Source of the DNA: Kutzneria sp. 744
GTDB taxonomy: Bacteria; Actinomycetota; Actinomycetes; Mycobacteriales; Pseudonocardiaceae
DNA: 58,038 bases
Reading direction: 5' to 3'
Assembly: GCF_000568255.1 (NCBI RefSeq)
Contig: NZ_KK037166.1
Coordinates: 1,328,921 to 1,386,958 of the forward strand
Below the pieces are notes generated by a model. That model did no database searches, had not been told where the DNA came from, and saw nothing but the letters and a program-made list of their open reading frames with translations. A program made the translations under genes and the position numbers. Shown here piece after piece: positions 35,037-45,739 of this stretch; within the stretch, counting starts at the first letter, position 1, and the number at the start of each line of letters is the position of its first letter.

Positions 35037-36250
35037 GGCCTCTCCCGGATGGATCGGACGGCGGCGGCCAGCCGGACGACGCCCTCCTCGATGTCGGATT
35101 CGCTGACCCTGCTGTAGGACAACCGAAGGTGCTCGTTGTCGCGCCCCGAGGGGAAGAAGCCCGCGCCCGGCACGAAGGCGACCTTGCTCTCCCGGGCCGT
35201 GTCGGCCAGAGCCATGGTGTCGACGCCGGGCACGCGCAGCCAGCTGAAGAAGCCGCCCTGCGGCACCGTCCACGTGCCCAGGCCGTCGAAATGCTGTGCC
35301 AGCGCACCGATCAGCACATCGGCCCGCCGCTGATAGAGCGCGCGGGCGAGCGGCAGGTGCTCGTCGAGGTGCCCGCCGCGCAGGTACTCCTCCACCATCC
35401 GCTGCCCCAACGCCCCGGCGCACTGGTCCGAGTTCTGCTTGGCAACGCACAGTTGCGCGATGATCGCCGCCGGTCCGGCCGCCCATCCCAGCCGCACGCC
35501 GGGGAAGAACACCTTGGAGAAGGTGCCGATCTGCACGACCACGTCCGGCCCGAGCGACCACAGGCTGGGCCGTGGCTCGTCGTCGAAGCCGAGCTGGCTG
35601 TAGGCCACGTCCTCGATGATCAGAACCCCGTGCCGCCGGCACAGCTCGACCAGCGCCGTCCGCCGCTCGACGGACATGGTGCGGCCGCTGGGGTTCTGGA
35701 AGTCGGGAATGGTGTAGACGACCTTCGGCGGCGTCGGCAGCTCGCGCAGCAGCACGGCCAGCGCGTCCACGTCGAGGCCGTCCACATCCAGCGGCACGCC
35801 GCGAAGCGTCGGATCGAAGGCCATGAAGCCGGATAGGGCCCCGAGATAGCTGGGTTCCTCGACGACCACCACGTCCCCGGGGTCGAGCAAGCTCTTGGCT
35901 ATCAAGGTGATCGCGTCGATGCCACCGCTGGTGATCATCAGCTCGGCGTCGCCCGGCCGCCGCCCGTCGGTCACGGCCACCCGGTCGGCGACCGCCGCGC
36001 GGACGCTGGCGATGCCCTCGCTGGCCGCGTATTGCAGCGCCACCGCGGCGTCGTTGTCGATCAGCTTGTGGGCGATGTCGCCGACCACGTCCGTGGGGAA
36101 CAGCGACGGGTCCGGGAAGCCGCCGGTGAAGTTGATCAGGTCCCGCGCGCCGGCCAGCGCGAGAATGCCGCCGATGAGGTCCGGCGTGGTGCTGGTGCGC
36201 CGCGCCAGCCGTGTGGTCCAGTCGATCACGTAACCACCCCGCCTTGACAT
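35033..36250 (-). CDS. PLP-dependent aminotransferase, fold type I (2-aminoadipate transaminase-like)
   Basis: 405 aa. Residues INFTGGFPDPSLFP near the N-terminus, SGGIDAITLIAKSLLDPGDV, YTIPDFQNPSGRTMS and the PLP-lysine motif TFSKVFFPGVRLGW match class I/II aminotransferases of the MocR/2-aminoadipate group, but without the GntR DNA-binding domain. It opens a four-gene operon (cupin, SDR and HAD follow with overlaps of 4 bp or gaps of 0-2 bp). It is divergent from an Lrp-type regulator, which points to control by an amino acid. Confidence 0.92.
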   Translation of the reverse strand: MSRRGGYVIDWTTRLARRTSTTPDLIGGILALAGARDLINFTGGFPDPSLFPTDVVGDIAHKLIDNDAAVALQYAASEGIASVRAAVADRVAVTDGRRPGDAELMITSGGIDAITLIAKSLLDPGDVVVVEEPSYLGALSGFMAFDPTLRGVPLDVDGLDVDALAVLLRELPTPPKVVYTIPDFQNPSGRTMSVERRTALVELCRRHGVLIIEDVAYSQLGFDDEPRPSLWSLGPDVVVQIGTFSKVFFPGVRLGWAAGPAAIIAQLCVAKQNSDQCAGALGQRMVEEYLRGGHLDEHLPLARALYQRRADVLIGALAQHFDGLGTWTVPQGGFFSWLRVPGVDTMALADTARESKVAFVPGAGFFPSGRDNEHLRLSYSRVSESDIEEGVVRLAAAVRSIRERP

Positions 36251-36252
36251 GT

Positions 36253-36292
36253 CCTTACATCTGCCAGGAGAGTTGCACGACTGACCTTACAT
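36253..36292. promoter_or_regulatory. Direct repeat ccttacat, likely Lrp-type operator
   Basis: ccttacat occurs at 36253-36260 and again at 36285-36292, a 32-bp period or about three helical turns, which puts both on one face of the DNA. The repeats lie in the 90-bp gap between the aminotransferase and Lrp genes. Lrp octamers bind such phased sites. Confidence 0.55.
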
Positions 36293-36340
36293 ATCGACAC
36301 CAGAGACGTCCAGACACCAATCATGTGACGGAGAGTTACC

Positions 36341-36889
36341 ATGGAGTGGGTCAAGCCGCTCGGCGGCATCGGCGAACACGCGGCGGCGGCCGTCGAGCCG
36401 GCCCAGCTGGACGCCATCGACCTGCGGCTGTTGCTGCTGCTCAGCCAGGACGCGCGGATCTCGCAGCGCAGCCTCGCCCGTGAGCTCGGCATGTCCGCGC
36501 CGGCCGTAGCCGACCGGATCGCCCGCCTGCACCGGCAGGGCGTCATCGAGGGCTACGGCGTGCGGCTCAACTGGAGCGCGCTCGGCTACCCGACCATCGC
36601 CTATCTGACCGTCACCGCCGGCCAGGGCTTCGAGCAGGGCACGATCATGACCAAGCTGGCCGAGCTGCCCGAGGTGGAAGAGGTCATGATCGTCACCGGT
36701 GGCGTGGACATGCTGGTCCGGGTGCGCGTGCGCGACCACACCCACCTGCGCGAGCTGCTGATCGACGGCGTGTGGCAGATCGAGGGCGTCCAGCGCACCG
36801 AGACCTCCCTGTCAGTGGCCGAGAACAAGCCGAAGAACACCGCCAGCGAGCTGCTGGCCGACATGATCCGCCGCACCGAAGAAGGCTGA
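36341..36889 (+). CDS. Lrp/AsnC-family transcriptional regulator
   Basis: 182 aa. Helix-turn-helix LDAIDLRLLLLLSQDARISQ, RSLARELGMSAPAVADRIAR, LHRQGVIEGYGVRLN, then a RAM (ACT-like) effector domain with EVEEVMIVTGGVDMLVRVRV. A roughly 20-residue N-terminal extension precedes the usual start; the ATG at 36341 has a ggagag ribosome-binding site and is kept. Divergence from the aminotransferase operon identifies it as its likely regulator, responding to an amino acid. Confidence 0.93.
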   Translation: MEWVKPLGGIGEHAAAAVEPAQLDAIDLRLLLLLSQDARISQRSLARELGMSAPAVADRIARLHRQGVIEGYGVRLNWSALGYPTIAYLTVTAGQGFEQGTIMTKLAELPEVEEVMIVTGGVDMLVRVRVRDHTHLRELLIDGVWQIEGVQRTETSLSVAENKPKNTASELLADMIRRTEEG

Positions 36890-36915
36890 CGGCCCCGCCT
36901 TTCGGGCGAGTTGGC

Positions 36916-37338
36916 TCACTTGGCGAACAGCTGGGCCTCGTCGCGGAACGCCTTGAACTCCAGGGCGTTCCCGGCGGGGTCGTGCAGGAACATGGTCCAC
37001 TGCTCCCCCGGCTCGCCGGCGAAGCGCTGGTAGGGCTCGATCACGAACTTCGTGTCGACGGCACGCAGCTTGTCGGCCAGCACCTGGAAGTCCTCGACCG
37101 TGAGCACGAGACCGAAGTGCGGCACGGGAACGTCGTGGCCGTCGACCGGGTTGCGGCCGGCCTCGGCGCGGGCGCCGGCGACGACGTGGGTGACGACCTG
37201 GTGGCCGTGGAAGTCCCAGTCCACCCAGTGTTCGGCCGAGCGGCCCTCGGACAGGCCGAGCACGCCGCCGTAGAAGGCGCGGGCGCGGGCCAGGTCGTCG
37301 ACGGGAATGGCGAGGTGGAAGGCGGGGCGCGAGGTCAT
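36916..37338 (-). CDS. VOC-family (glyoxalase/dioxygenase fold) protein
   Basis: 140 aa. Two beta-alpha-beta-beta-beta units are visible: FHLAIPVDDLARARAFYGGV with His at the first metal position, and HFGLVLTVEDFQVLADKLRA followed by FLHDPAGNALEFKAF, with Glu as a metal ligand. The ATG at 37338 removes an unsupported 119-residue upstream extension. It is divergent from a GntR gene with a palindrome between, so it is probably the target of that regulator. Substrate unknown. Confidence 0.88.
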   Translation of the reverse strand: MTSRPAFHLAIPVDDLARARAFYGGVLGLSEGRSAEHWVDWDFHGHQVVTHVVAGARAEAGRNPVDGHDVPVPHFGLVLTVEDFQVLADKLRAVDTKFVIEPYQRFAGEPGEQWTMFLHDPAGNALEFKAFRDEAQLFAK

Positions 37339-37365
37339 GCCCCCACCTTGCGGGCTCCATGTTCG

Positions 37366-37377
37366 AATGTCAACATT
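37366..37377. promoter_or_regulatory. Palindrome AATGTCAACATT, likely GntR operator
   Basis: Five-base arms aatgt/acatt flank a central ca. The site lies 5 bp upstream of the GntR ATG and in the divergent gap to the VOC gene, and fits the T-G-T..A-C-A pattern of FadR-type operators. Confidence 0.55.
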
Positions 37378-37382
37378 AGGAC

Positions 37383-38051
37383 ATGAGCCTGCCCAGGGCC
37401 GCCCGCCGCGGTCTCGCCGAGGAGTCGGCCGACCGGATCCGCGACGCGATCTTCGACGGCACCTTCCCGCCCGGCGCTCCGCTGCGCGAGGTGGACCTGG
37501 CCCGTGACCTGGACGTGAGCCGCGGATCGGTGCGTGAAGGGCTGGCGCTGCTGGAGCGCGAGGGCCTGGTGCACAGCGCCTGGCACCGCGGCACGACCGT
37601 GATCGACGTGACCCCGCGCGACGTCGAGGAGGTCTACACAGTCCGGGCCGCGCTCGACCGTCTCGCCGCGCTGACCGCCCTGACCACGGCCTCACCCGAC
37701 GACTTGGCCGCGCTGGACGACATCGTCACGGCGATGGCCGCCGACATCGACCGCCGCGGCCCGCACTTGCTGGCGCTCGACATCGCCTTCCACGACGCCG
37801 TGTACGCCGCCAGCGGCAACAGTCGGCTGGTCCAGGCCTGGCAGGCCGTCCGGTCCCAGGTGTGCCTGTTCCAGCTGCGGCGAATCGCCGCCGCCCCGGA
37901 GGACTACCTCGCACGAGTGGTAGCCGAGCACAGGGAGTTGGCCACGCTGATCCGGGGCGAGGAGCCTGAACTTCTCGCGCGGACAGCCGAGGAACACGTG
38001 CATTCCGCCCGTCGGGCCCTGCTGGCCCATCTGGCCGGGGAGAACCATTAG
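37383..38051 (+). CDS. GntR-family regulator, FCD (FadR) subfamily
   Basis: 222 aa. Winged helix LAEESADRIRDAIFDGTFPP, GAPLREVDLARDLDVSRGSV, REGLALLEREGLVHSAWHRG; then an all-helical FCD effector domain with the metal-site pattern DIAFHDAVYAASGN, EHRELATLIRGE and AEEHVHSARRALL (His ligands). FCD regulators bind small organic acids. It is divergent from the VOC gene. Confidence 0.93.
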   Translation: MSLPRAARRGLAEESADRIRDAIFDGTFPPGAPLREVDLARDLDVSRGSVREGLALLEREGLVHSAWHRGTTVIDVTPRDVEEVYTVRAALDRLAALTALTTASPDDLAALDDIVTAMAADIDRRGPHLLALDIAFHDAVYAASGNSRLVQAWQAVRSQVCLFQLRRIAAAPEDYLARVVAEHRELATLIRGEEPELLARTAEEHVHSARRALLAHLAGENH

Positions 38052-38122
38052 TCCACAGTGGACGGCCGCAAGACCGCGACGCGGGCATCACCGACGCGCA
38101 GTGCGGCTCAGCCCTACCCCAC

Positions 38123-39037
38123 TCACACCAAATACGGATCATCCACCGGCAACCACCCGTCCAGCTCACCGTCGCCCCAGGCCTCAGCCCCACGCATCAC
38201 GGCCTCGACCGTGTCGAACACGGCCCGGCGCACCTCTTCCCGCCGCCACACCAGCGACCACGTCCACAGCGGCGCCGGCTGCACAATGGGCCGCCGCACG
38301 AGATCCGGTGGCAGCAGCACTTCCTGCCCCTTGGGGGAGTTCAAAACCGGCCGACGCAGACGCCGGACGTGGTCGACGAAGGCTTCGCCGGTGATGCCGC
38401 CGTCGGAGATGCGCACGATCTGGGCACCGGTGTGCTGGGCGAACTCCTCGGCGTAGGCGTTCCACGAGGACCAGGAGGTCTGGTCGTCGTCGACGGGCAC
38501 GAGCACGTCCGAGGCACGGACGGGGCGCTCGTCCTCGCCGACGGTCACGGCGTGGAGGCGGTCGACGCCGAGCAGTCGGGAGGCCAGTGCCAGGCGTTCG
38601 AGGTCGGGCTTGCGGATCCAGCAGATGGCCAGGTCGAGGCTGCCTTCGGCGACGCGGGCGGCCTGGGCGTGGGAGGGCACGACCCAGGTGTCGATGATCA
38701 GCTCGGCGGCGGGGGCGGCCCGCGCACGGAGATCGGCGGGCCGCCAATTGACGTAGCCGAGGCGCACCTGCTCGGTGCCGGCCAGGCGGCCGGCCCGGCG
38801 TTGGAGGTCCGCGGCCTGGTCCAGCAGCGCCTTGGTGTGGGGCAGCAGGGTGGCGCCGGCCTGGGTGAGGGCGACGCCACGGCGGTTGCGCTCGAACAGC
38901 ACGACGCCGAGGTCCCGCTCCAGGGCCTTGATCTGCTGCGACAGCGAAGGCCCGGCGATCAGCAGCCGCTCGGCCGCCCGCCCGAAGTGCAGCTCCTCGG
39001 CGACGGCGACGAAGTACTTCAGCTGGCGTAGCTCCAC
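38123..39037 (-). CDS. LysR-family transcriptional regulator
   Basis: 304 aa with MELRQLKYFVAVAEELHFGR, AAERLLIAGPSLSQQIKALE and LFERNRRGVALTQAGATLLP as the DNA-binding half. The effector domain shows ELIIDTWVVPSHAQAARVAE. It resembles CatR/BenM-like regulators of aromatic catabolism, and its divergent partner is a muconolactone isomerase-like gene 84 bp away, which agrees with that. Confidence 0.92.
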   Translation of the reverse strand: MELRQLKYFVAVAEELHFGRAAERLLIAGPSLSQQIKALERDLGVVLFERNRRGVALTQAGATLLPHTKALLDQAADLQRRAGRLAGTEQVRLGYVNWRPADLRARAAPAAELIIDTWVVPSHAQAARVAEGSLDLAICWIRKPDLERLALASRLLGVDRLHAVTVGEDERPVRASDVLVPVDDDQTSWSSWNAYAEEFAQHTGAQIVRISDGGITGEAFVDHVRRLRRPVLNSPKGQEVLLPPDLVRRPIVQPAPLWTWSLVWRREEVRRAVFDTVEAVMRGAEAWGDGELDGWLPVDDPYLV

Positions 39038-39121
39038 AGCCCGATCCTAGGAGGCTGCGCCTATCACAGGCGAGCCGGCCAGTCGTGGCGTCGACGCAGG
39101 CCAGGGGCCCAGGATGGAGGC

Positions 39122-39418
39122 ATGAAGGACTTCGTCGTCACGATCACGACCACCATTCCGGACGGCACAGACCCGGCGGAGGTGGACCGCCGCCGGGCAG
39201 CCGAGCATGAGCGGGCCAAGGAGCTGGCGGCCAGCGGGCACCTGTACCGGATCTGGCGGCCGGCCGGGGAGAAGCGCAGCATCGGCATCTGGCGCGGCGA
39301 GGACGAGCGGGACCTGCGCGAGAACGTGCTCGGCACGCTGCCGCTGTGGCCGTGGATGCACGCCGAGATCGTCGAGCTGGAGGCGCACCCGAACGACCCG
39401 GTCCTGAACCAGTGGTGA
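39122..39418 (+). CDS. Muconolactone delta-isomerase-like protein
   Basis: 98 aa, the family length. It begins MKDFVVTITTTIPDGTDPAE and has VDRRRAAEHERAKELAASGH with the conserved RRxxEHxxA helix, GHLYRIWRP and LPLWPWMHAEIVEL, the core of CatC-type isomerases of the catechol branch of the beta-ketoadipate pathway. No other catabolic genes of that pathway are adjacent, so it may act on a different lactone. Its stop overlaps the MFS start as GTGA. Regulated probably by the divergent LysR. Confidence 0.85.
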   Translation: MKDFVVTITTTIPDGTDPAEVDRRRAAEHERAKELAASGHLYRIWRPAGEKRSIGIWRGEDERDLRENVLGTLPLWPWMHAEIVELEAHPNDPVLNQW

Positions 39419-40401
39419 CCGCCCCCTCGGGACCTCCATGGCGGCATGTCGGCCGGTCGGCCGCGGCGTTGGCGGCCAGCATGGGCATCGGGCGGTTCGT
39501 CTACACGCCGATCCTGCCGCTGATGACCGCTCAGGCCGGCCTGACGGCCCAGGGCGGGGCGGCGCTGGCGACGGCCAACTACGTCGGATACCTGGCTGGT
39601 GCGCTGGCCGGGGCGTTGCCGGCATTCCGCCGGCCGGCCGTGGCCCGGGCCTCGCTGGTGGTCATCGTGCTCACGCTGGCCGCGATGCCGTTGACCCACA
39701 ACGTGATCCTCTGGCTTGTGCTGCGCCTGATCGCCGGGATCGCCAGCGCCGTCACGTTTGTCGCCGCCGTCGGCTCCGTGCTGCACCACCTCCGCGAACA
39801 TCCCGCCCACCTGCCGGGCTGGGCCTTCGGCGGCATCGGCGGCGGCATCGCGATCTCCGGCGTGCTGGTGCTGATCCTCAGCACGATCGGCGACTGGCGG
39901 ACGGCCTGGTGGTGCTCGGCCGCTCTGGCCGCGGTGATCGCCGCCGGGGCATGGAACATGCACCCGGAGCCCGATCAGAAGTCCACAATGGACACAACAC
40001 GAAAAGGCACCCGCGCATTTGCGGCGCTGTTCACCAGCTACAGCCTGGAAGGCGTGGGATACATCATCGCCGGCACGTTCCTGGTCGCGGCCATCGACCA
40101 GAACTCCCCCGGCTGGTTGGGCAGCGGCGCGTGGGTGATCGTCGGCCTTGCCGCCACGCCGTCGGCCGCCCTGTGGGCGTGGCTGGGCCGCCGCTGGTCA
40201 CGGCCGTGGCTGCTGGTCGTGGCGCTGCTGGTGCAGGCGACAGGCGTTGCCCTGCCGGCACTTCTCGACGACACGGCCGGTGCGCTGACCGCCGCCGCGC
40301 TGTTCGGCGGCACCTTCATCGGCATCGCCACGCTGGCCCTGGCCACCGGCGCCGAGCTGCGGTTCCCGCGTTCGGTCGCGCTGCTCACCGGGGAGAACTA
40401 A
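39415..40401 (+). pseudogene. YbfB/YjiJ-family MFS transporter, 3' end replaced by low-GC block
   Basis: From GTG 39415 the protein shows VGRSAAALAASMGIGRFVYT and PILPLMTAQAGL, typical of the YbfB/YjiJ MFS family, and about ten membrane helices. It stops after RFPRSVALLTGEN, where family members continue with a glycine-rich stretch and two more helices. The loss coincides with the start of low-GC sequence at about 40392, so roughly the last 50-60 residues are missing. It is translationally coupled to the isomerase gene and would have exported or imported its pathway compound. Confidence 0.8.
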
Positions 40402-40763
40402 TTGGGGCCGACAATATTCCTATCACGAGCCGAAAGTGAAAACAAAATTGAGGAAGCGGATTGTATCTCCTGCAGGCTCACGTTGTCTCTTATGTTCAGG
40501 GCATCTCGGTTTCGGTCTGGGGGCACACCGTTTATCTATCTGAAAGTCCGTTACCAGCCAAATTAGATTAAGGATTGGATAATACAAACCACGTCGGCGC
40601 CGTATGTCCTCCTAGCAGCCACTGAAAGCGTTCTTACGCGCGACGGGGATAAATGATTTACGTGCGGTAACGGCTCTCTAATAAGTACGTGTGCGTAAGA
40701 AAGTCCACGTCGTCGCATTGGCGAGAAGAGTCGCAATACCTGAGTGAACTGAAAAGAACCTAG
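40392..40763. other. Second low-GC block without coding structure
   Basis: A hand count of the 60 bases from 40441 gives 27 G or C (45%). The block has no recognisable gene, no end repeats and no target duplication. It starts inside the MFS gene. To its right, 40764-40880 is again GC-rich but holds only a possible short start (ATG 40853, minus strand) running into the block. It matches the block at 3959-4504 in composition and in cutting its neighbours. Confidence 0.6.
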
Positions 40764-40880
40764 CCGCAGTCCAGCGCCCCGATAGCCGGTGCACTCCCCC
40801 CTTGCCGGGCGAAGCATCGGCGGGGCCTCGCGGCGGGTGACCGGGCGACCCATGTGCCGAGCCTCGCCAGGTTGGGCAGA

Positions 40881-43562
<2,682 letters not shown>

Positions 43563-43644
43563 AACAGGGCCTCCTCGGCATGGGCGACAGATCGTCCAGT
43601 GTTGGGCCGGATCCGACGCCCCGCAATCGGTCGTGGCCGCGCTA

Positions 43645-43701
43645 ACACCCGTTCGCGAACCGCATCGGTTCAGTTCTCGATACAGCTGGGCGAACGGGTG
43701 T
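43645..43701. promoter_or_regulatory. Structured inverted repeat upstream of ppdK
   Basis: Perfect 12-bp arms acacccgttcgc (43645-43656) and gcgaacgggtgt (43690-43701) enclose a second small hairpin gaacc/ggttc (43657-43661, 43667-43671). It lies between the MFS stop and the ppdK start and may be the MFS-operon terminator or part of the ppdK leader. Confidence 0.6.
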
Positions 43702-43768
43702 AGCGAAGGTCATCACGGGATATCCCCCGCATTCGGAAATGCGCCCACCGAAATCCGGAATTGCCGCG

Positions 43769-45022
43769 TCAGCGCTTGCGTAGCGCGTGCCAGCCGGCCA
43801 CGCCCGTGCCGAGGGTGAGCGCCGCCGCCGACATGCCCAGCGACAGGTGCACGCCGACCGCGGAGCCGAGCAGGCCCACCGTGAAGCCGCTGCCGGCCCG
43901 CAAGCCGTTGGCAGCGACGCCGTACACGCCGATCACCTTGCCCCGGTCGGCCGGATTGGCCCGCAGCTGCACCACCGTCTGCCCGATGGCCATGGAGGCC
44001 AGGTTGGCCACGCCGCCGATGACCAGGGCGACGACGGCCAGCGCGTAGCTGCCCGTGACGGCGAAGAACAGGCTGGTCAGGCCGTAGATTCCGGTGCTGG
44101 CGACAGCTGCTGGCACGCTCGGTTTGATGCGGCCGGTGGCTTCGAGCAGGATGCCGCCGATCACGCCGCCGGCGCCGTTGGCGAACAGCAGCACGCCGTA
44201 GGCCGTGCCGGCCGCGCCGGCGCCGAGGTCCTGGGCGTAGATCGGCATGGACGTCTGTAGAGACGCCCCGACGAAAAACGCCCCCAGGCCGCCCAGGATG
44301 ATCATGCTGACGATGGTCCGGTCCGAGCGCACCTCCCTGAACACCCGGATCGAGTCCATCAGGCCCAGCCGGGTGCGCGGCACGCCGCCGTCCCGGCTGT
44401 GGCCGGTCACCTTGGTGCGGAACAGGAACAGCGTCAGCGGCAGGTAGAACAGCACGTTGACGAAGATGCCGGCCTCCGGGCCCAGCCCCAGCAGCAGCGC
44501 CGAGCCGACCACCGGCCCGAACAGGATGCCGAGGCTGCGGAACGTGGCGTTGAGCCGGACCGCGCTGGGCAGGTCCGCGTCGCCCACGAAGTCGTGCAGC
44601 ATCAGCTGTTCGCCCGGTCCCCAGATGGCGCCGGCGCAGCCGTGCAGCACGAGCAGGAGGCACGCCTCCCACACCTCCAGCGAGCCGGTGAGGAACAGGA
44701 CGCCCCAGGCCACCGACACCGCCATGAACAGCACCTGCGCCGCCTGGATCACCCGGCGGCAGTCGTGCCGGTCGGCCAGGCCGCCGAAGTACACCGAGCC
44801 CAGCAGGAACGGCACCCAGTGGCTGATCACCTCGAAGCCGGTCAGCGCCGGCGAGTGGAACTTCTCCCACAGCACCCAGTACGTGATGACGTGCTCGATG
44901 TTGTCGGCCATCATGGCCAGCGCCGCGCCGACCAGGTAGGTGCGGCAGTCCGCGTTACGCAGGGCCGCGAACTTGCGGGGCGGCGCCGGAACGTGCGTCG
45001 GCACGCCGCAGGTGGCGCACAT
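43769..45022 (-). CDS. MFS transporter (MFS_3, EntS-like)
   Basis: 417 aa with twelve hydrophobic segments and the MFS loop GGLADRHDCRRVIQAAQVLF. The N-terminus (MCATCGVPTHVPAPPRKFAA) has two Cys before the first helix. MFS_3 proteins export siderophores, drugs or secondary metabolites. It follows the O-methyltransferase gene by 27 bp on the same strand, so the two are an operon under the divergent TetR repressor; a role in modifying and exporting a toxic or signalling compound is inferred. Confidence 0.9.
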   Translation of the reverse strand: MCATCGVPTHVPAPPRKFAALRNADCRTYLVGAALAMMADNIEHVITYWVLWEKFHSPALTGFEVISHWVPFLLGSVYFGGLADRHDCRRVIQAAQVLFMAVSVAWGVLFLTGSLEVWEACLLLVLHGCAGAIWGPGEQLMLHDFVGDADLPSAVRLNATFRSLGILFGPVVGSALLLGLGPEAGIFVNVLFYLPLTLFLFRTKVTGHSRDGGVPRTRLGLMDSIRVFREVRSDRTIVSMIILGGLGAFFVGASLQTSMPIYAQDLGAGAAGTAYGVLLFANGAGGVIGGILLEATGRIKPSVPAAVASTGIYGLTSLFFAVTGSYALAVVALVIGGVANLASMAIGQTVVQLRANPADRGKVIGVYGVAANGLRAGSGFTVGLLGSAVGVHLSLGMSAAALTLGTGVAGWHALRKR

Positions 45023-45049
45023 GTCGTTACTCCCCCTCTGTTCGGTCGT

Positions 45050-45682
45050 TCAGACGCGGCAGCTGATCTCCATGCCGTCGGCCACCGGGAACTCCACGCC
45101 CAGGTAGCCGTTGCGCGGGTCGCGGACGTGGTCGAGGTAGGGGCGCATGGAGGGCATGGTGATGTCGTCGGCCACCACCAGGGCACCGGGCGCGAGGCGG
45201 GGCTCCAGCAGTCGCAGCACGGGCACGCTCAGCTCCTTCCAGCCGTCCACCAGGACCAGGCCGATCGGGCCGGGGACGTCCGCGAGCGTGTCGAGGGCGT
45301 CGCCCGCAAGGATCGTCACATGATGGGACAGGTCGGCCGCGTCCAGATTGGCCCTGGCCGCGGTGACCTTGGTCGCACTCAGCTCGCTGCCGTACACGTG
45401 ACCGATGCCGTTGTCGTGCACCGCGGCGGCCAGGTGCAGCGTGGAGATGCCGTACGAGGTGCCGAACTCCACGACCACGTCCGGCCGGATCGCCCGCACG
45501 AGTGAATACAGCAGCCGACCGCCCTCGGGCGAGATCGGCATGTACACATCCGCCAGCGCGTCCGCCTTGCCTTGCACATCCGTGGGAATCTCGCCGTAGA
45601 CCCGTCGGTCGTCCTTCTCCGCCTCGGCGAACAGCGTCGCCAGCACCCCGCGTGTCTTCGGTTCGAGCAGTGTCGATGTCAT
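45050..45682 (-). CDS. SAM-dependent O-methyltransferase (class I-like)
   Basis: 210 aa from ATG 45682 (MTSTLLEPKTRGVLATLF). SAM motif VVVEFGTSYGISTLHLAAAV, then LVLVDGWKELSVPVLRLLEP with the metal-type Asp, and ALVVADDITMPSMRPYL, as in catechol/caffeoyl-CoA O-methyltransferases. An upstream ATG at 45694 is rejected because it lies one base from the 18-bp operator. It is the first gene of the methyltransferase-MFS operon. Confidence 0.88.
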   Translation of the reverse strand: MTSTLLEPKTRGVLATLFAEAEKDDRRVYGEIPTDVQGKADALADVYMPISPEGGRLLYSLVRAIRPDVVVEFGTSYGISTLHLAAAVHDNGIGHVYGSELSATKVTAARANLDAADLSHHVTILAGDALDTLADVPGPIGLVLVDGWKELSVPVLRLLEPRLAPGALVVADDITMPSMRPYLDHVRDPRNGYLGVEFPVADGMEISCRV

Positions 45683-45694
45683 GATCCGTACCAT

Positions 45695-45712
45695 AGACGC
45701 AACGTTGCGTCT
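45695..45712. promoter_or_regulatory. 18-bp perfect palindrome, TetR operator
   Basis: agacgcaacgttgcgtct is fully palindromic over 18 bp and lies in the 57-bp gap between the divergent methyltransferase and TetR genes. Its length and position are those of a TetR-dimer operator controlling both directions. Confidence 0.8.
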
Positions 45713-45739
45713 TGTCTACAGCCGACTAGGCTGTGCCCC

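Noticed and set aside
33361-36250. Naming the aminotransferase operon as a bacilysin cluster
   Set aside because: The cupin is single rather than double, and there is no prephenate decarboxylase (BacA), ATP-grasp ligase (BacD) or dedicated exporter. The resemblance is only in enzyme classes.
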